64,000 bases of DNA from CAZUCE01 sp964619265 (GTDB lineage Bacteria; Planctomycetota; UBA1135; GCA-002686595), in NCBI GenBank assembly GCA_964619265.1, contig CAZUCE010000019.1, positions 1 through 64,000 on the forward strand. The letters are read 5' to 3'. The notes under the pieces are model-generated. The model was not told the origin of the DNA. It saw only the letters and a program-made list of their open reading frames with translations, and did not search any database. Positions 17,191-25,806 of this stretch are shown here, piece by piece. Position numbers and translations under genes: made by a program. The stretch's first letter is position 1; every line of letters begins with the position of its first letter.

Positions 17191-18734
17191 GCGTCGAGCG
17201 GCGCTCCGAGGGCTCGTTCCGCAACCGCGACCAGTCCCCCGGACCGAATGAACTCGGCAGCGGCATCGAGGTCGGTCGCCATGTATCGGTCGCCTTCGAG
17301 TTTGGGAACAAGCCTGCGGAGGGCCCCGTGAACGGCCTCGACCGCGGTGCCAGCCCGAAGCTCGGGATGGAAGTCACGGGCCTGGGCTGCACACACCAAT
17401 TCGATGGCTAGAACGCGTTCGGTGTTGTCGACGATCGCCCGTGCCTTGCGAGCCGCGGTGGTGCCCATGGAAACGTGATCTTCCTGGTTTGCGCTGGTCG
17501 GAATCGTGTCGACCGAAGCTGGGTGCGCCAGAGACTTGTTCTCGCTGGCCAGGGAAGCAGCCGCGACCTGGGCGATCATCAGCCCTGAGTGCAGGCCCGG
17601 CTTGGGCGTCAGGAACGGCGGAAGGTGCGAGAGATCGGGGTTCACGAGCTGCTCGGTACGGCGCTCAGAAATATTCGCGACCGAGCACGCGGCAAGCCCC
17701 AAGTAATCGAGCACCATCGAGATCGGCTGACCGTGGAACTGACCCGCGCTGAGGACTTCGCCGGAATCTGGGAACAGGATCGGATTGTCGGTGACCGAGT
17801 TGAGCTCCGCCTCGAGGATCTCGCAGACATGCTCCAGCGCCGACTTCCAAGCACCGTGCACCTGAGGGACGCACCTCAGGGAGTAAGGATCTTGAACGCG
17901 GTCGCAATCGGCGTGGCTGGCCAAGACTTCACTGCCTTCGAGCAGGCGACGCACGTTGCGGGAGGTACGGCGATGTCCGGCGTGCCCCTTAAGATCCGCC
18001 AGGCGATCGTCGAACGGATGAATGCTGCCGAACAGCGCCTCGACCGACAGCGCGGCCAACACGTCGGCCGACTTGGACAAGTTTCGACCGCGCAGCGCGG
18101 TAAGCGAACCGATGCCTTTCATGACTTCGGTGCCGTTGATCAACGCGAGGCCCTCTTTGGCCTGCAAGACAATCGGCTCCTCGCCCACCTTCTTGAGAGC
18201 TTCACGAGCCTCCATAAGCTCGCCGTCCACCCAAGCGCGCCCAAATCCGAGCGTCGTGGCACACAGGTGCGCCAAGGGCGCCAGATCTCCGCTCGCGCCC
18301 ACCGAACCTTGGGACGGGATGCATGGCACGAAGCCCTTCGCGAACAAGCGCTGCCAGGCTTCGAGCAGTTCGACGCGTACGCCGGAATGACCGCGCAACA
18401 GTCCGTTGAGCCGCAGGACCCAAATGCAGCGCGCCTCTTCGGGGCTTAAAAGCTCGCCGCTTCCGCAACAGTGGGACAGCACGAGGTTTCGCTGAAGCTC
18501 TTCGAGATCCGCGGACGCGATCGCCACATTCTTCAGCTTGCCGAAACCCGTGGTCAGCCCGTAGACAACGTCGCCGCGCTCGACGGTCTCCGCGACCATC
18601 TGACGCGCAATCCGCACGCGTTCGACCGCGGCCGGGTCGAAGAGCAGTTCAGGAAACTCGCCGCGCAACAGCGGGGCCAGGTCGTCGAGCCGCAGGGAGC
18701 AGCCGTCTAGTCGAAGCGAGGGAGAGGTGGACAT
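17187..18734 (-). CDS. hutH: Histidine ammonia-lyase (histidase)
   Basis: First enzyme of histidine degradation: L-histidine to trans-urocanate plus ammonia, in the cytoplasm. The 515-aa product has the family blocks VYGLTTGFGKL near residue 57, the self-cyclising Ala-Ser-Gly in GSVGASGDLAPLAH (147-149) that forms the MIO electrophile, INGTEVM near 210, and QEDHVSMGTTAARK near 400. The ATG at 18734 is chosen; the upstream in-frame stretch is Arg-rich and unlike the family. It is on the same strand as hutU but 6 kb away, with the efflux genes between them. It is coupled downstream to a small barrel-like lipoprotein gene. Confidence 0.96.
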   Translation of the reverse strand: MSTSPSLRLDGCSLRLDDLAPLLRGEFPELLFDPAAVERVRIARQMVAETVERGDVVYGLTTGFGKLKNVAIASADLEELQRNLVLSHCCGSGELLSPEEARCIWVLRLNGLLRGHSGVRVELLEAWQRLFAKGFVPCIPSQGSVGASGDLAPLAHLCATTLGFGRAWVDGELMEAREALKKVGEEPIVLQAKEGLALINGTEVMKGIGSLTALRGRNLSKSADVLAALSVEALFGSIHPFDDRLADLKGHAGHRRTSRNVRRLLEGSEVLASHADCDRVQDPYSLRCVPQVHGAWKSALEHVCEILEAELNSVTDNPILFPDSGEVLSAGQFHGQPISMVLDYLGLAACSVANISERRTEQLVNPDLSHLPPFLTPKPGLHSGLMIAQVAAASLASENKSLAHPASVDTIPTSANQEDHVSMGTTAARKARAIVDNTERVLAIELVCAAQARDFHPELRAGTAVEAVHGALRRLVPKLEGDRYMATDLDAAAEFIRSGGLVAVAERALGAPLDA

Positions 18735-18819
18735 GGGCCGGAATCTACCTCGGACCATCCGGGTGAGAACCTGTCGGTTTCGAAGGCCCGGAGGCTCGAA
18801 ACCTCGTTTTGGCACAGGC

Positions 18820-20535
18820 CTAGGGGAGCGGGTACTCCCGGCCGGCCCGCTCCCAGGACTCCTTGTCCTGGCCCAGCAGAGCCTCCTCGGGCAGACCGAC
18901 CTCCAGCTGAATTTCCGAGTCCAGGACGAACGGGCCCTCGTCGAGCAGCTTCTGGGTGTACCAAGAGGCCTTCGCCGTCCAGGTTCCCTCGCGCAAATCG
19001 GTGACCTCGAGTTGTCGGTCCGGGGGCAACTCGAAGGTCGGCCTCGGTTGGCCCGAAATGATCAGGCTGATGGGGATCGCCTGGAAGCGACCGGGCAGTT
19101 CGATTCGCACGCTGCCGGCCCCTGCCTCGATCGGTTCCAGGTTCAAGGTGACCGATTCGTCGCTCGGACCGACCGCCGCCATGGCCCAGGACTTGCCGTC
19201 CGGAGAAGTCGCCCGGACCATGCGGTAGGCGGAGGTTTGCTGCCACCGAGTCATCAGAAAATGGCCCGAGCTGCCGGTGGAAACGGTTTGGCGCGCGGGT
19301 GGTAGAAGCGGAAAGACGTCCGCTTCGAGATAAAAAGAGTCCTCGCGGTAGTGGGCGGTCGAGGCCCGGACCGGGTCGGCGGCGATCAGTTCGACGCGCG
19401 CTCCAGAAACCAACTTGTCGTCCTCGAGAACCGTGCCAGCCAGAACCGGTGCCGATTCGAAGCCGAGTTCGACCACGTGCTTTTGACCCGGGTTGAGATT
19501 GACCGGAGTCACCACCGGACGCGCCTGGGCCCCCGCTCGGTAGGAGCGAATCAGGAGCGGACCAGGCGGCAGCTCACTGATTTTCGACTGCCCAGTGCTC
19601 ATCCGAACCGGATTGACCAAGTGCCAGGGAAACTTGCGTTGCATCCCCGAACCGGTCGGCATCAGGTACACCTCGACGTCGCCTTCGCCCACGCCCAAGT
19701 CCGCGATGAGATCGAGCACGCAGCCGCGCTGCAGCACGTACTTGATGCGGCCCAGGGGAGTCGTGCTTCCTTGCATCACGCGCAAGGTGTCGCGCTGGGA
19801 GGCGAATCCCGGATGGGTGATTTCGAGCAGCGTCGAACCGGGCGCAACTTGGTTGAAATAGAACGCACCCGCCTGGTCGGTGATGGTCGTATGCCCGTCG
19901 ACACGAACCGTCGCGCCCTCCACCGCCTCGCCCGATTCGTCAACGACTTCCCCGGACAGGGCCGCGGGACGCGAGAAGCTCACGTTGAGCAACCGCTCGT
20001 CGCCCTGCCGCAGGATGACCTCGCGACGGGCGCCAAGCAGGCCGGGGCCGGTGATCTCGACGATATCGATGCCCGGATAAAGGTCGGTCGCGCCGAAGGC
20101 TCCATCGGCGTCCGTTTGGAGAATGCGGCCCTGGTTGGGGCCGGCCACGAACTCGATGTTCGCCTCGGCGGCCTCGCCGCGAACCTTCGCGATGCGGCCG
20201 GCAAGACGAGCGGTGCGCCCCGACCCAATCGGCGGACCGCTGGGCACCTCAGGGAGGTAAGACGGACGCTCCAGATTGAGCTCGACAATCAGCGGCCACA
20301 GCACCGTGCTAGGGCCGGCGACGATCGGTCGGTCCGCCGTCACGGCCGCTTCGGGCAAAGTGACGTCGGCCTGGGTGCGGGGCTCGGCGATCCCGCCACT
20401 GCCCAAGCCCCGAGCAGCAGCTCCCGACTCGACCTCGGGCTCAGCCTCGCTCGGAATCAGCAACAGGACGAGGACCACGCCGGCTAGCAAGCTGGCGGCG
20501 CCGAGTGCAAGAGACTTGGGAGAGGTTCGGGCCAT
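18820..20535 (-). CDS. Secreted/anchored protein with carboxypeptidase regulatory-like domains
   Basis: Large extracytoplasmic protein (571 aa) of unknown role. An N-terminal membrane segment lies at about 8-27 (LALGAASLLAGVVLVLLLI) with no lipobox. Beta-sandwich domains of the carboxypeptidase regulatory-like (CarboxypepD_reg/DUF2012) type follow, seen as ARLAGRIAKVRGEAAEANIEF and as ALSGEVVDESGEAVEGATVRV with its usual DQAGAFYFNQVAPG turn. The rest is also beta-rich. Such domains usually bind partners or carbohydrate rather than catalyse. The ATG at 20535 is preferred to a GTG 33 nt upstream. It is transcribed divergently from the FG-GAP lipoprotein gene, with 88 bp between the starts, and towards hutH (86 bp gap). 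Confidence 0.65.
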   Translation of the reverse strand: MARTSPKSLALGAASLLAGVVLVLLLIPSEAEPEVESGAAARGLGSGGIAEPRTQADVTLPEAAVTADRPIVAGPSTVLWPLIVELNLERPSYLPEVPSGPPIGSGRTARLAGRIAKVRGEAAEANIEFVAGPNQGRILQTDADGAFGATDLYPGIDIVEITGPGLLGARREVILRQGDERLLNVSFSRPAALSGEVVDESGEAVEGATVRVDGHTTITDQAGAFYFNQVAPGSTLLEITHPGFASQRDTLRVMQGSTTPLGRIKYVLQRGCVLDLIADLGVGEGDVEVYLMPTGSGMQRKFPWHLVNPVRMSTGQSKISELPPGPLLIRSYRAGAQARPVVTPVNLNPGQKHVVELGFESAPVLAGTVLEDDKLVSGARVELIAADPVRASTAHYREDSFYLEADVFPLLPPARQTVSTGSSGHFLMTRWQQTSAYRMVRATSPDGKSWAMAAVGPSDESVTLNLEPIEAGAGSVRIELPGRFQAIPISLIISGQPRPTFELPPDRQLEVTDLREGTWTAKASWYTQKLLDEGPFVLDSEIQLEVGLPEEALLGQDKESWERAGREYPLP

Positions 20536-20623
20536 GTGCGAAGAGGAGTTCGGCGGGAGTCGACCCACGGAGTTCCGCGGGCCCGCGATTCACGCGGTGT
20601 GGCAGGGTAAGGTGAGCGACGTG

Positions 20624-22882
20624 ATGGATCGACTCGCGATTCGGCTCACCGGGCCAAGGCTGACAGCTGCGTCCCTATGGGGCGTTCTGGGGTGCCTTCT
20701 CGGATGTGGAGGAGACCCGGTCCCTGCGGCGGGGGCCGAAGGGCCTGAACGGACGGCCGGTGAAATGGAAATCGAGGATCCGGGAATCAGCGAACCTCGT
20801 GCCGACAGTTCGAATTCCGGGCAGATCTCGGACGTCGGATTCGCTGAGCCCAGCTCGAGCTCCCGCCGTTGGCTCACGCGTCGCGAACTCGCGCTCACGG
20901 GGAAACCGGTTGGTGTTGGCGAAGTCCTAGGTCCCGCCGGGGACCGTTTTTTGGCGGTCTTGCTGGAGGATCCAGGGCGCATCGAGCTGAGGTCGGTCCG
21001 TGGCGATCTGACCCGCCTCGCCCAAATCGACTGCGGTGCATGGCCGATTGGGCCGGTTGCGCTTGGGCCAGGCCGGTTCGCCGTGGCAAGCCAGGCGGAA
21101 GGAACGATCGAGACCTACGCAATCACCGCCAATGCGTTGGTGCGCACTTCCCGCGTTTCCCTGGGCGAGGCCCCGGCTGCGCTGGTTCGCTCAGCGGACA
21201 GAGCGAAACTGCACGCGGTTTCGCTCCACGGAAACCTGTTCACACACTCCTCGGACCGAACGCTCAGCTCCTTCCCGGTCGGCTGCGAACGAGCGACGGC
21301 TCTCCTGGCCGTTCCGGCCGGCCTGTGGGTCGCAAGCCAGGTCCCGCCCGCGGTGATGTTCCTGCCCGGAGGCCAGATCGAAAACGCACTGCAGATTCCC
21401 CTGGAAGGCATCCCGCGCGCGCTGCTTGCCCTCGATTTGGACCCCCCCGAAAGCGGCAACGGAATTCGCGAGCTGGTCGTGGCCGGCGGAGACGAAGACC
21501 TGTGGATCGTCGAACTCGATCCAGGTGGCGCCCCCCTTGGCGAAGCGCCCCAGCCTCTTCGGCTTGAAGCCCCGGGCCACGTGCCGACGCGACTGACTTC
21601 AGCCGATCTCGACGCCGATGGACGCCCCGAGTTGATTGGGCTTCACCGCCACGACACCAGCTACGGCGTACTCGGCCGCTTTGACCGAGGCTCCGCTGCC
21701 TTCGCGTTCACGACCTCAGAGTACGCCGGACAGTCCCCCACCGCCGTGGCCTGTACGGACGTGGACGGCGATGGGCGGCCGGACCTGATCGTCGCCGGCC
21801 GCGACGCTCTCGCGCTCAGCGTCCTCTCGGGAACCGGGATCGCACGCTCCGGAAAGCCGCCCTTCTACGACGCGTTCCGCGTTCCCTTCGGAACCAACCC
21901 GCTGTACGTCGCCGGCTGGCACACCTCCGCAACCGCCAAGCCCTCGGTCGTCGCTTTGCTCAGTGCGGAAGCCTCGATCCGCATCGCGCGCAACGACGGG
22001 AACGGCTACCTGGTCCCGGCGGAGAAGATCGAGGTCGGGCCATCGCCTAGGCGCGCGCTCGCCTTCGCCCCCAATTCGGTGGGCGCGGAGGCCCTTGCGG
22101 TTCTGTGCGAACCCACCGACGGATCGCGGCTGGTGCTCTTGCTGCCCACCGCCGAGGGTGGGCTGGCCGTGATCGGCGAACCGATCCCAATCGGCCGAGC
22201 GCAGGGACTCGCCTTGGATTCCGCGGCCGCCGCACCGGCCTTGCTGGCCAGCGATCCTTCCCGGGCTGCCCTGTGGCGCGTTCGTCCGGTAGCCGGCGCC
22301 GCACCCGAGATCGACGAACTCCCACTCCCTGCCCCGGCCAGCGCGATCGCGACCCACGCGGATTCCGGGTGCTTCGCCTTGGGCCTGCTGGGAGTCCAAT
22401 CAAAACTGGCCCTGGGGCGAGGCCCGATCGAGGGCGAGCCGATCACGGTCGCTGAAGTCTCGGGACAAGTGCTGGACCTGGCTTTTGGAGATGCCGATGG
22501 ACGTGGGCTGCCAGACGTGTTCGCCCTGGTGTCGCGAAGCGCCGACCACAAACAAGCGGTCGTCGAGTTGTGGCTCGGCAACGAAGACGGCTGGAAGTTC
22601 GCAACCCGGTCGCAGGCGGGTCTCAAGCCGATTCAGTTGACGGCTGGAGACTTGGACGCCGACGGACGCGACGACGCGTTGATCGCCGCGCAGAACGACC
22701 ATCAAGTTCAGGTCTTGCTGACCCGCGAGAACGGAACGCGCCTGGAGCCGAGCGCAGATCTGGGCGCAGGGCTGGGTTGCTTCTCCGTTGCCCTCGTAGA
22801 CCTAAGCGGCAACGGAATCCGGGATGTGGTCGTGGCCAACGCGTTTTCGGCCGACGTGAGTGTGATCTACGGGCTCGAATAG
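20624..22882 (+). CDS. FG-GAP/VCBS-repeat lipoprotein
   Basis: Secreted lipoprotein (752 aa) built of beta-propeller repeats. The signal peptide ends in lipobox LLGC (Cys28), followed by an acidic linker. FG-GAP/VCBS calcium-binding loops of the form D-x-D-x-D-G are visible as DLDADGRPELIGL, DVDGDGRPDLIVAG, DADGRGLPDVFAL, DLDADGRDDALIA and DLSGNGIRDVVVAN, spaced about 60-160 residues apart; intervening strands resemble WD/YVTN propeller blades. Such proteins act in adhesion, complex assembly or polymer binding, and no catalytic motif is seen. The ATG at 20624 follows an AAGGTGAG purine stretch; upstream in-frame sequence is antisense to the divergent gene and was not included. Confidence 0.75.
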   Translation: MDRLAIRLTGPRLTAASLWGVLGCLLGCGGDPVPAAGAEGPERTAGEMEIEDPGISEPRADSSNSGQISDVGFAEPSSSSRRWLTRRELALTGKPVGVGEVLGPAGDRFLAVLLEDPGRIELRSVRGDLTRLAQIDCGAWPIGPVALGPGRFAVASQAEGTIETYAITANALVRTSRVSLGEAPAALVRSADRAKLHAVSLHGNLFTHSSDRTLSSFPVGCERATALLAVPAGLWVASQVPPAVMFLPGGQIENALQIPLEGIPRALLALDLDPPESGNGIRELVVAGGDEDLWIVELDPGGAPLGEAPQPLRLEAPGHVPTRLTSADLDADGRPELIGLHRHDTSYGVLGRFDRGSAAFAFTTSEYAGQSPTAVACTDVDGDGRPDLIVAGRDALALSVLSGTGIARSGKPPFYDAFRVPFGTNPLYVAGWHTSATAKPSVVALLSAEASIRIARNDGNGYLVPAEKIEVGPSPRRALAFAPNSVGAEALAVLCEPTDGSRLVLLLPTAEGGLAVIGEPIPIGRAQGLALDSAAAAPALLASDPSRAALWRVRPVAGAAPEIDELPLPAPASAIATHADSGCFALGLLGVQSKLALGRGPIEGEPITVAEVSGQVLDLAFGDADGRGLPDVFALVSRSADHKQAVVELWLGNEDGWKFATRSQAGLKPIQLTAGDLDADGRDDALIAAQNDHQVQVLLTRENGTRLEPSADLGAGLGCFSVALVDLSGNGIRDVVVANAFSADVSVIYGLE

Positions 22883-22928
22883 CCCCCCCACTTAAAGCCC
22901 CCTCGCCAGCCGCGCCCGGGAATCCACC

Positions 22929-22953
22929 CGCAGGACCCGAGGGCCTTCCTGCG
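22929..22953. terminator. Hairpin between convergent genes
   Basis: A 7-bp perfect inverted repeat (22929-22935 and 22947-22953) lies between the FG-GAP lipoprotein and the convergent thioredoxin gene, with a second overlapping imperfect hairpin to 22973. A two-way terminator is possible; T-tracts are weak. Confidence 0.35.
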
Positions 22954-22989
22954 GCGCCAGACTCCCTGGCACCGCAGAAAGCCTCGTTC

Positions 22990-23994
22990 CTATTTCACGA
23001 GGTCGAGGAGCTTCTCCAAACGCTCCACGGCCGCTTGGGCCTGACGCGCGGGTGCACCGGATTCATAGCGCGCCGAGATCGCCTGCGCTCGCTCCAGAGA
23101 TTCGGCCACCAAGGCCCGGTCGAGCGCCTTGAGCTGCGCTGAATTCTCCGGCCACAGAGCTTCAGCCTGGCGGAGTTCCTGCTGATCCTTCGCGATCGCA
23201 AGCAGGCGCGGCTCCGTGGAAAGCCGCTCGGCGAGCTTTGCGACACGATCTCCCTGCTCGAGTCCTCCTCCTCCGAGCTGAGCCTGAAGATCTCCAGCTG
23301 CCTCGGAAGCACCTAGGGCATCGTCCTCGGCCACCAGCGCTTCCACCCGCGCAACAGCCCGGTCCACACGAACGGAGAGCAACTCCTGCACACCTTCCAA
23401 CTGCGGAAGATCCAAAGACCCCGCCAACTCCAGGGCACGCCCCAGATTCTCTTCAGCGATCGCCTCGCGCAGAGCGCCGGCCGAGGCCGGCCAGGTCCAC
23501 ATCGGGCTCGGGATCGCCAGGCCGAGGGCACCCTCCAGGATTTCGCTCGAGAGCTCAGCGGGGCGCCCGCGCCACACGATGTCGCCAAACGGATCCACCA
23601 AAACAGCGTGGGGAATCCCGCTGATCCCTAGCTCGGCCGACAGCCCGCTGGTGTCGTAGGCAAATCCGTACTCGACGCCCTTGTCGGTCGCCCATTTCTC
23701 GGTCGGCTCGCGATCTTCCCGGGTCACGCCCAGGACCAGCAGCCCCTCTTTCGCGTACTGCGCCTGCAGCGCGTTCGCTTTGGGGACGGCCGAAGCACAG
23801 GGGCCTCACCAATGGGCGAAAAACTCGAGCAGGACCGCTTGGCCGAAGGCGTCCTCGAGCGAGCGAGCCTCGGTCTGCGTGAAGTCTACGAGCGCAATGT
23901 CGGGCAGCGGGTCGCCTAGCTCCACAGAGGCGCGCGGTGCAACCGAGCAAGCCAAAGTGGTGAACAGGGCGACCGCCGGAAGAATTCGAAGCAT
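22990..23994 (-). CDS. Thioredoxin-like selenoprotein lipoprotein (UGPC motif)
   Basis: Predicted TlpA/AhpC-type thioredoxin-fold lipoprotein of 334 residues with an in-frame TGA at codon 63. Signal peptide with lipobox TLAC (Cys15), then the thioredoxin fold: GDPLPDIALVDF, AVLLEFFAHW, then TGA-GPC at residues 63-66 in place of C-G-P-C, then ASAVPKANAL, GVEYGFAYD and the cis-Pro region GISGIPHAVLVDPFG. After about residue 155 comes a helical Ala/Glu/Leu-rich tail of about 180 residues. The frame stays open on both sides of the TGA and no other stop interrupts it, so UGA read as selenocysteine is the simplest explanation. It would be a periplasmic disulfide or peroxide reductase. Loss of function by a point mutation is the main alternative. 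The ATG at 23994 precedes the signal peptide. Confidence 0.75.
23776..23797 (-). promoter_or_regulatory. Candidate bacterial SECIS hairpin
   Basis: In the transcript, nucleotides 9-30 after the UGA fold as a stem: U-G, G-C, C-G, U-A, U-A, one C/A mismatch, G-C, G-C, closing a 6-nt loop CCGUCC. The loop starts 17 nt after the UGA and contains GU, within the spacing and loop preference described for bacterial selenocysteine insertion elements. It lies inside the coding region, as bacterial SECIS elements do. A second, stronger hairpin (23752-23773, loop AGGC) begins its loop about 41 nt after the UGA, slightly far. Confidence 0.45.
23806..23808 (-). other. In-frame TGA, proposed selenocysteine codon
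   Basis: This TGA sits exactly where the first, nucleophilic Cys of the thioredoxin W-C-G-P-C motif should be. Reading continues in the same frame for 271 further sense codons to the natural stop at 22990. Confidence 0.75.
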
Positions 23995-24060
23995 AGAAAT
24001 CAGTCTCAGGGGGGATGGAATGGCCGCGTTACGAACCAAAACAAGAATTGGGGACAGGCT

Positions 24061-25806
24061 CTATTTTTGTTGTTCGAGAGCTTCCCACATGGAGATGAGT
24101 CCGGGCGCCACGCGTATCGAACCGGTAGCCACGCGACCCTCGCCCGGAGCCGTGCTGCCGGGCGGGCCGTCCACATAACCGAACTCGGCCCCGAAAACTT
24201 TTCGGGTGCGATCGAGAACGGCAAAGAACTGAGCGGCGGTACGCAGCCGGTCCTCCGGTTCCTGCAGCGCCGCAAAAACGCCGAGACCCACCAGGAGGTT
24301 TTGAGGAACGCCAAGCGTGTCCCCCACCGGCAGATTTTGGGGGTCGAATCCATAGACCGTCGTGTCGACCCACACACCCTGACGGTTTTGCTGACCGGTC
24401 CAGTGCACATGCACCGCCAGGTCGAGCACCTCGAGCACCGCTCCGGTCAGCTGGGGCTCCAAGACGGCGCACGCCGCGGCGATCTCCCAGCAACGCACTT
24501 GGTCCGCCGCAATGTTGCCGCCGTGGGCAAGCGCACCGCGCCACAGGGGTAGGTAGGTCTCGAGCCCAGAGAGCGCCACCCCCCGGAAGGTCGGCTCGTC
24601 CGGGAGCGCCTGCCACATGGTCACCGCGCGCGCCCCGTAGTGGCCGTATTCGTCGTCGAAGCCCGGGTCGATGCGATCCCACGTTCCCGGCCAGTATCGG
24701 GTTTGATCAAAGGCCAACACCGCCTCCCGCGCCGCCGCGGCAAAGTCCTCGCGACCCGTGTGGGCAGCGAGCCGTGCGAGTTGACTCGCCACGTCGAGCC
24801 GGCGCAACTCGATCACGCCGGTATCCGGCTGACCCGTTGCCGGAACGTACTTGGCCGCCAGGCTGCCGTCGGGCTGGCGGCCGGTGCGCAGGATCGTGTC
24901 GCCCGCGCGCACCGCCGCATCCAACGCACGCTCTCCGATGGAAGGGCTGCCTTGACCGCTCGGGCCGTTTTCATACAGATCGATCAGAAACTTCAGATGT
25001 AGCTGAATTTCAAGCGCCACTTGGTCCAGCGGCTCGTCGCGCACCGGGTCGATCGCACGCGGCAGACCCGTCTCAGGATGCAGGCCGTAGGCCAGAAAAT
25101 CCTCGGCATAGCGAACCAAGGCCGGCTCCCACTCCGGGCGCGGCGCCAGGCGCCACGCGGAGAGCAGCTGGGTGTAGACCGGATGGATACTGACCATCCG
25201 GTTCAAGGGCCCAATTGGCTGACCGGTGTCGGCGTCCAGGACGCGCGTGACGAATGAACTCTCCCGTGGTCCACTGGTGTCCAGCGCGTTCTCTATCCAG
25301 GGCTTGAAACAGGCCACCAATTCGGCCTCGAGGCGCAGCTCCATTGCCTGCCGGTTCAAACCCAGCCGAGGTACGGCCACGGCCTGCTGGATGCGAGCGG
25401 CTTCGGAAGCGTCCTTCGGGCAAGCAAGAAAGAGCTGAAAGCGCGGCTGCGGGATGCCTCCACCGGGCCCCAAGGAACTGAACTCAGGCGAACGAACCTC
25501 GATCGGGAACTTGACCTTCTCCGCGTCTTCAATCCAGGCCTCCAAGGGCCCTTCGAATCGGAAGGAGAAACTCAAGGACTCGGCGCTTGGGGCCGCGAAG
25601 GGTTGTGAGACTTCTGCTCCAGGTGGCAGGACCAGGACGCCGTCTTCCAGGCTCGGCTGTCCGGCGGCGACCTTCCAAAAGGGCAGACCGGGAACCTCTT
25701 CGAAGGCCTCCATTGCGAAGCTCCCATTCCGGGTGCCCTCGATTTGAATTTCCGGCGGATCCGCTTGCGCCACGACGAGCGCAGCGCTCCACAGCCAGCC
25801 GATCAT
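24061..25806 (-). CDS. Secreted protein of unknown function, alpha-helical toroid-like
   Basis: Not assigned to a family. The 581-aa product starts with a short signal peptide (MIGWLWSAALVVAQA), has a beta-rich ~130-residue front part (about 20-150), then a long helical part with blocks such as YAEDFLAYGLHPETGLPRAID, ALDAAVRAGDTILRTGRQPDGSL, RLDVASQLARLAAHTG and DEYGHYGARAVTMWQAL. The regular helix pairs and W/Y/D content recall alpha/alpha-barrel (six-hairpin) glycosidase or lyase folds, so carbohydrate processing is a reasonable guess; a catalytic acid cannot be pointed to with confidence. The ATG at 25806 overlaps the stop of the upstream gene (ATGA), so the two are translationally coupled. 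Confidence 0.6.
   Translation of the reverse strand: MIGWLWSAALVVAQADPPEIQIEGTRNGSFAMEAFEEVPGLPFWKVAAGQPSLEDGVLVLPPGAEVSQPFAAPSAESLSFSFRFEGPLEAWIEDAEKVKFPIEVRSPEFSSLGPGGGIPQPRFQLFLACPKDASEAARIQQAVAVPRLGLNRQAMELRLEAELVACFKPWIENALDTSGPRESSFVTRVLDADTGQPIGPLNRMVSIHPVYTQLLSAWRLAPRPEWEPALVRYAEDFLAYGLHPETGLPRAIDPVRDEPLDQVALEIQLHLKFLIDLYENGPSGQGSPSIGERALDAAVRAGDTILRTGRQPDGSLAAKYVPATGQPDTGVIELRRLDVASQLARLAAHTGREDFAAAAREAVLAFDQTRYWPGTWDRIDPGFDDEYGHYGARAVTMWQALPDEPTFRGVALSGLETYLPLWRGALAHGGNIAADQVRCWEIAAACAVLEPQLTGAVLEVLDLAVHVHWTGQQNRQGVWVDTTVYGFDPQNLPVGDTLGVPQNLLVGLGVFAALQEPEDRLRTAAQFFAVLDRTRKVFGAEFGYVDGPPGSTAPGEGRVATGSIRVAPGLISMWEALEQQK

Noticed and set aside
22990..23994. Reading the thioredoxin gene as two separate genes or a frameshifted pseudogene
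   Set aside because: Both parts are in the same frame, so no frameshift is needed. The only break is TGA at the catalytic Cys position, and the rest is intact.
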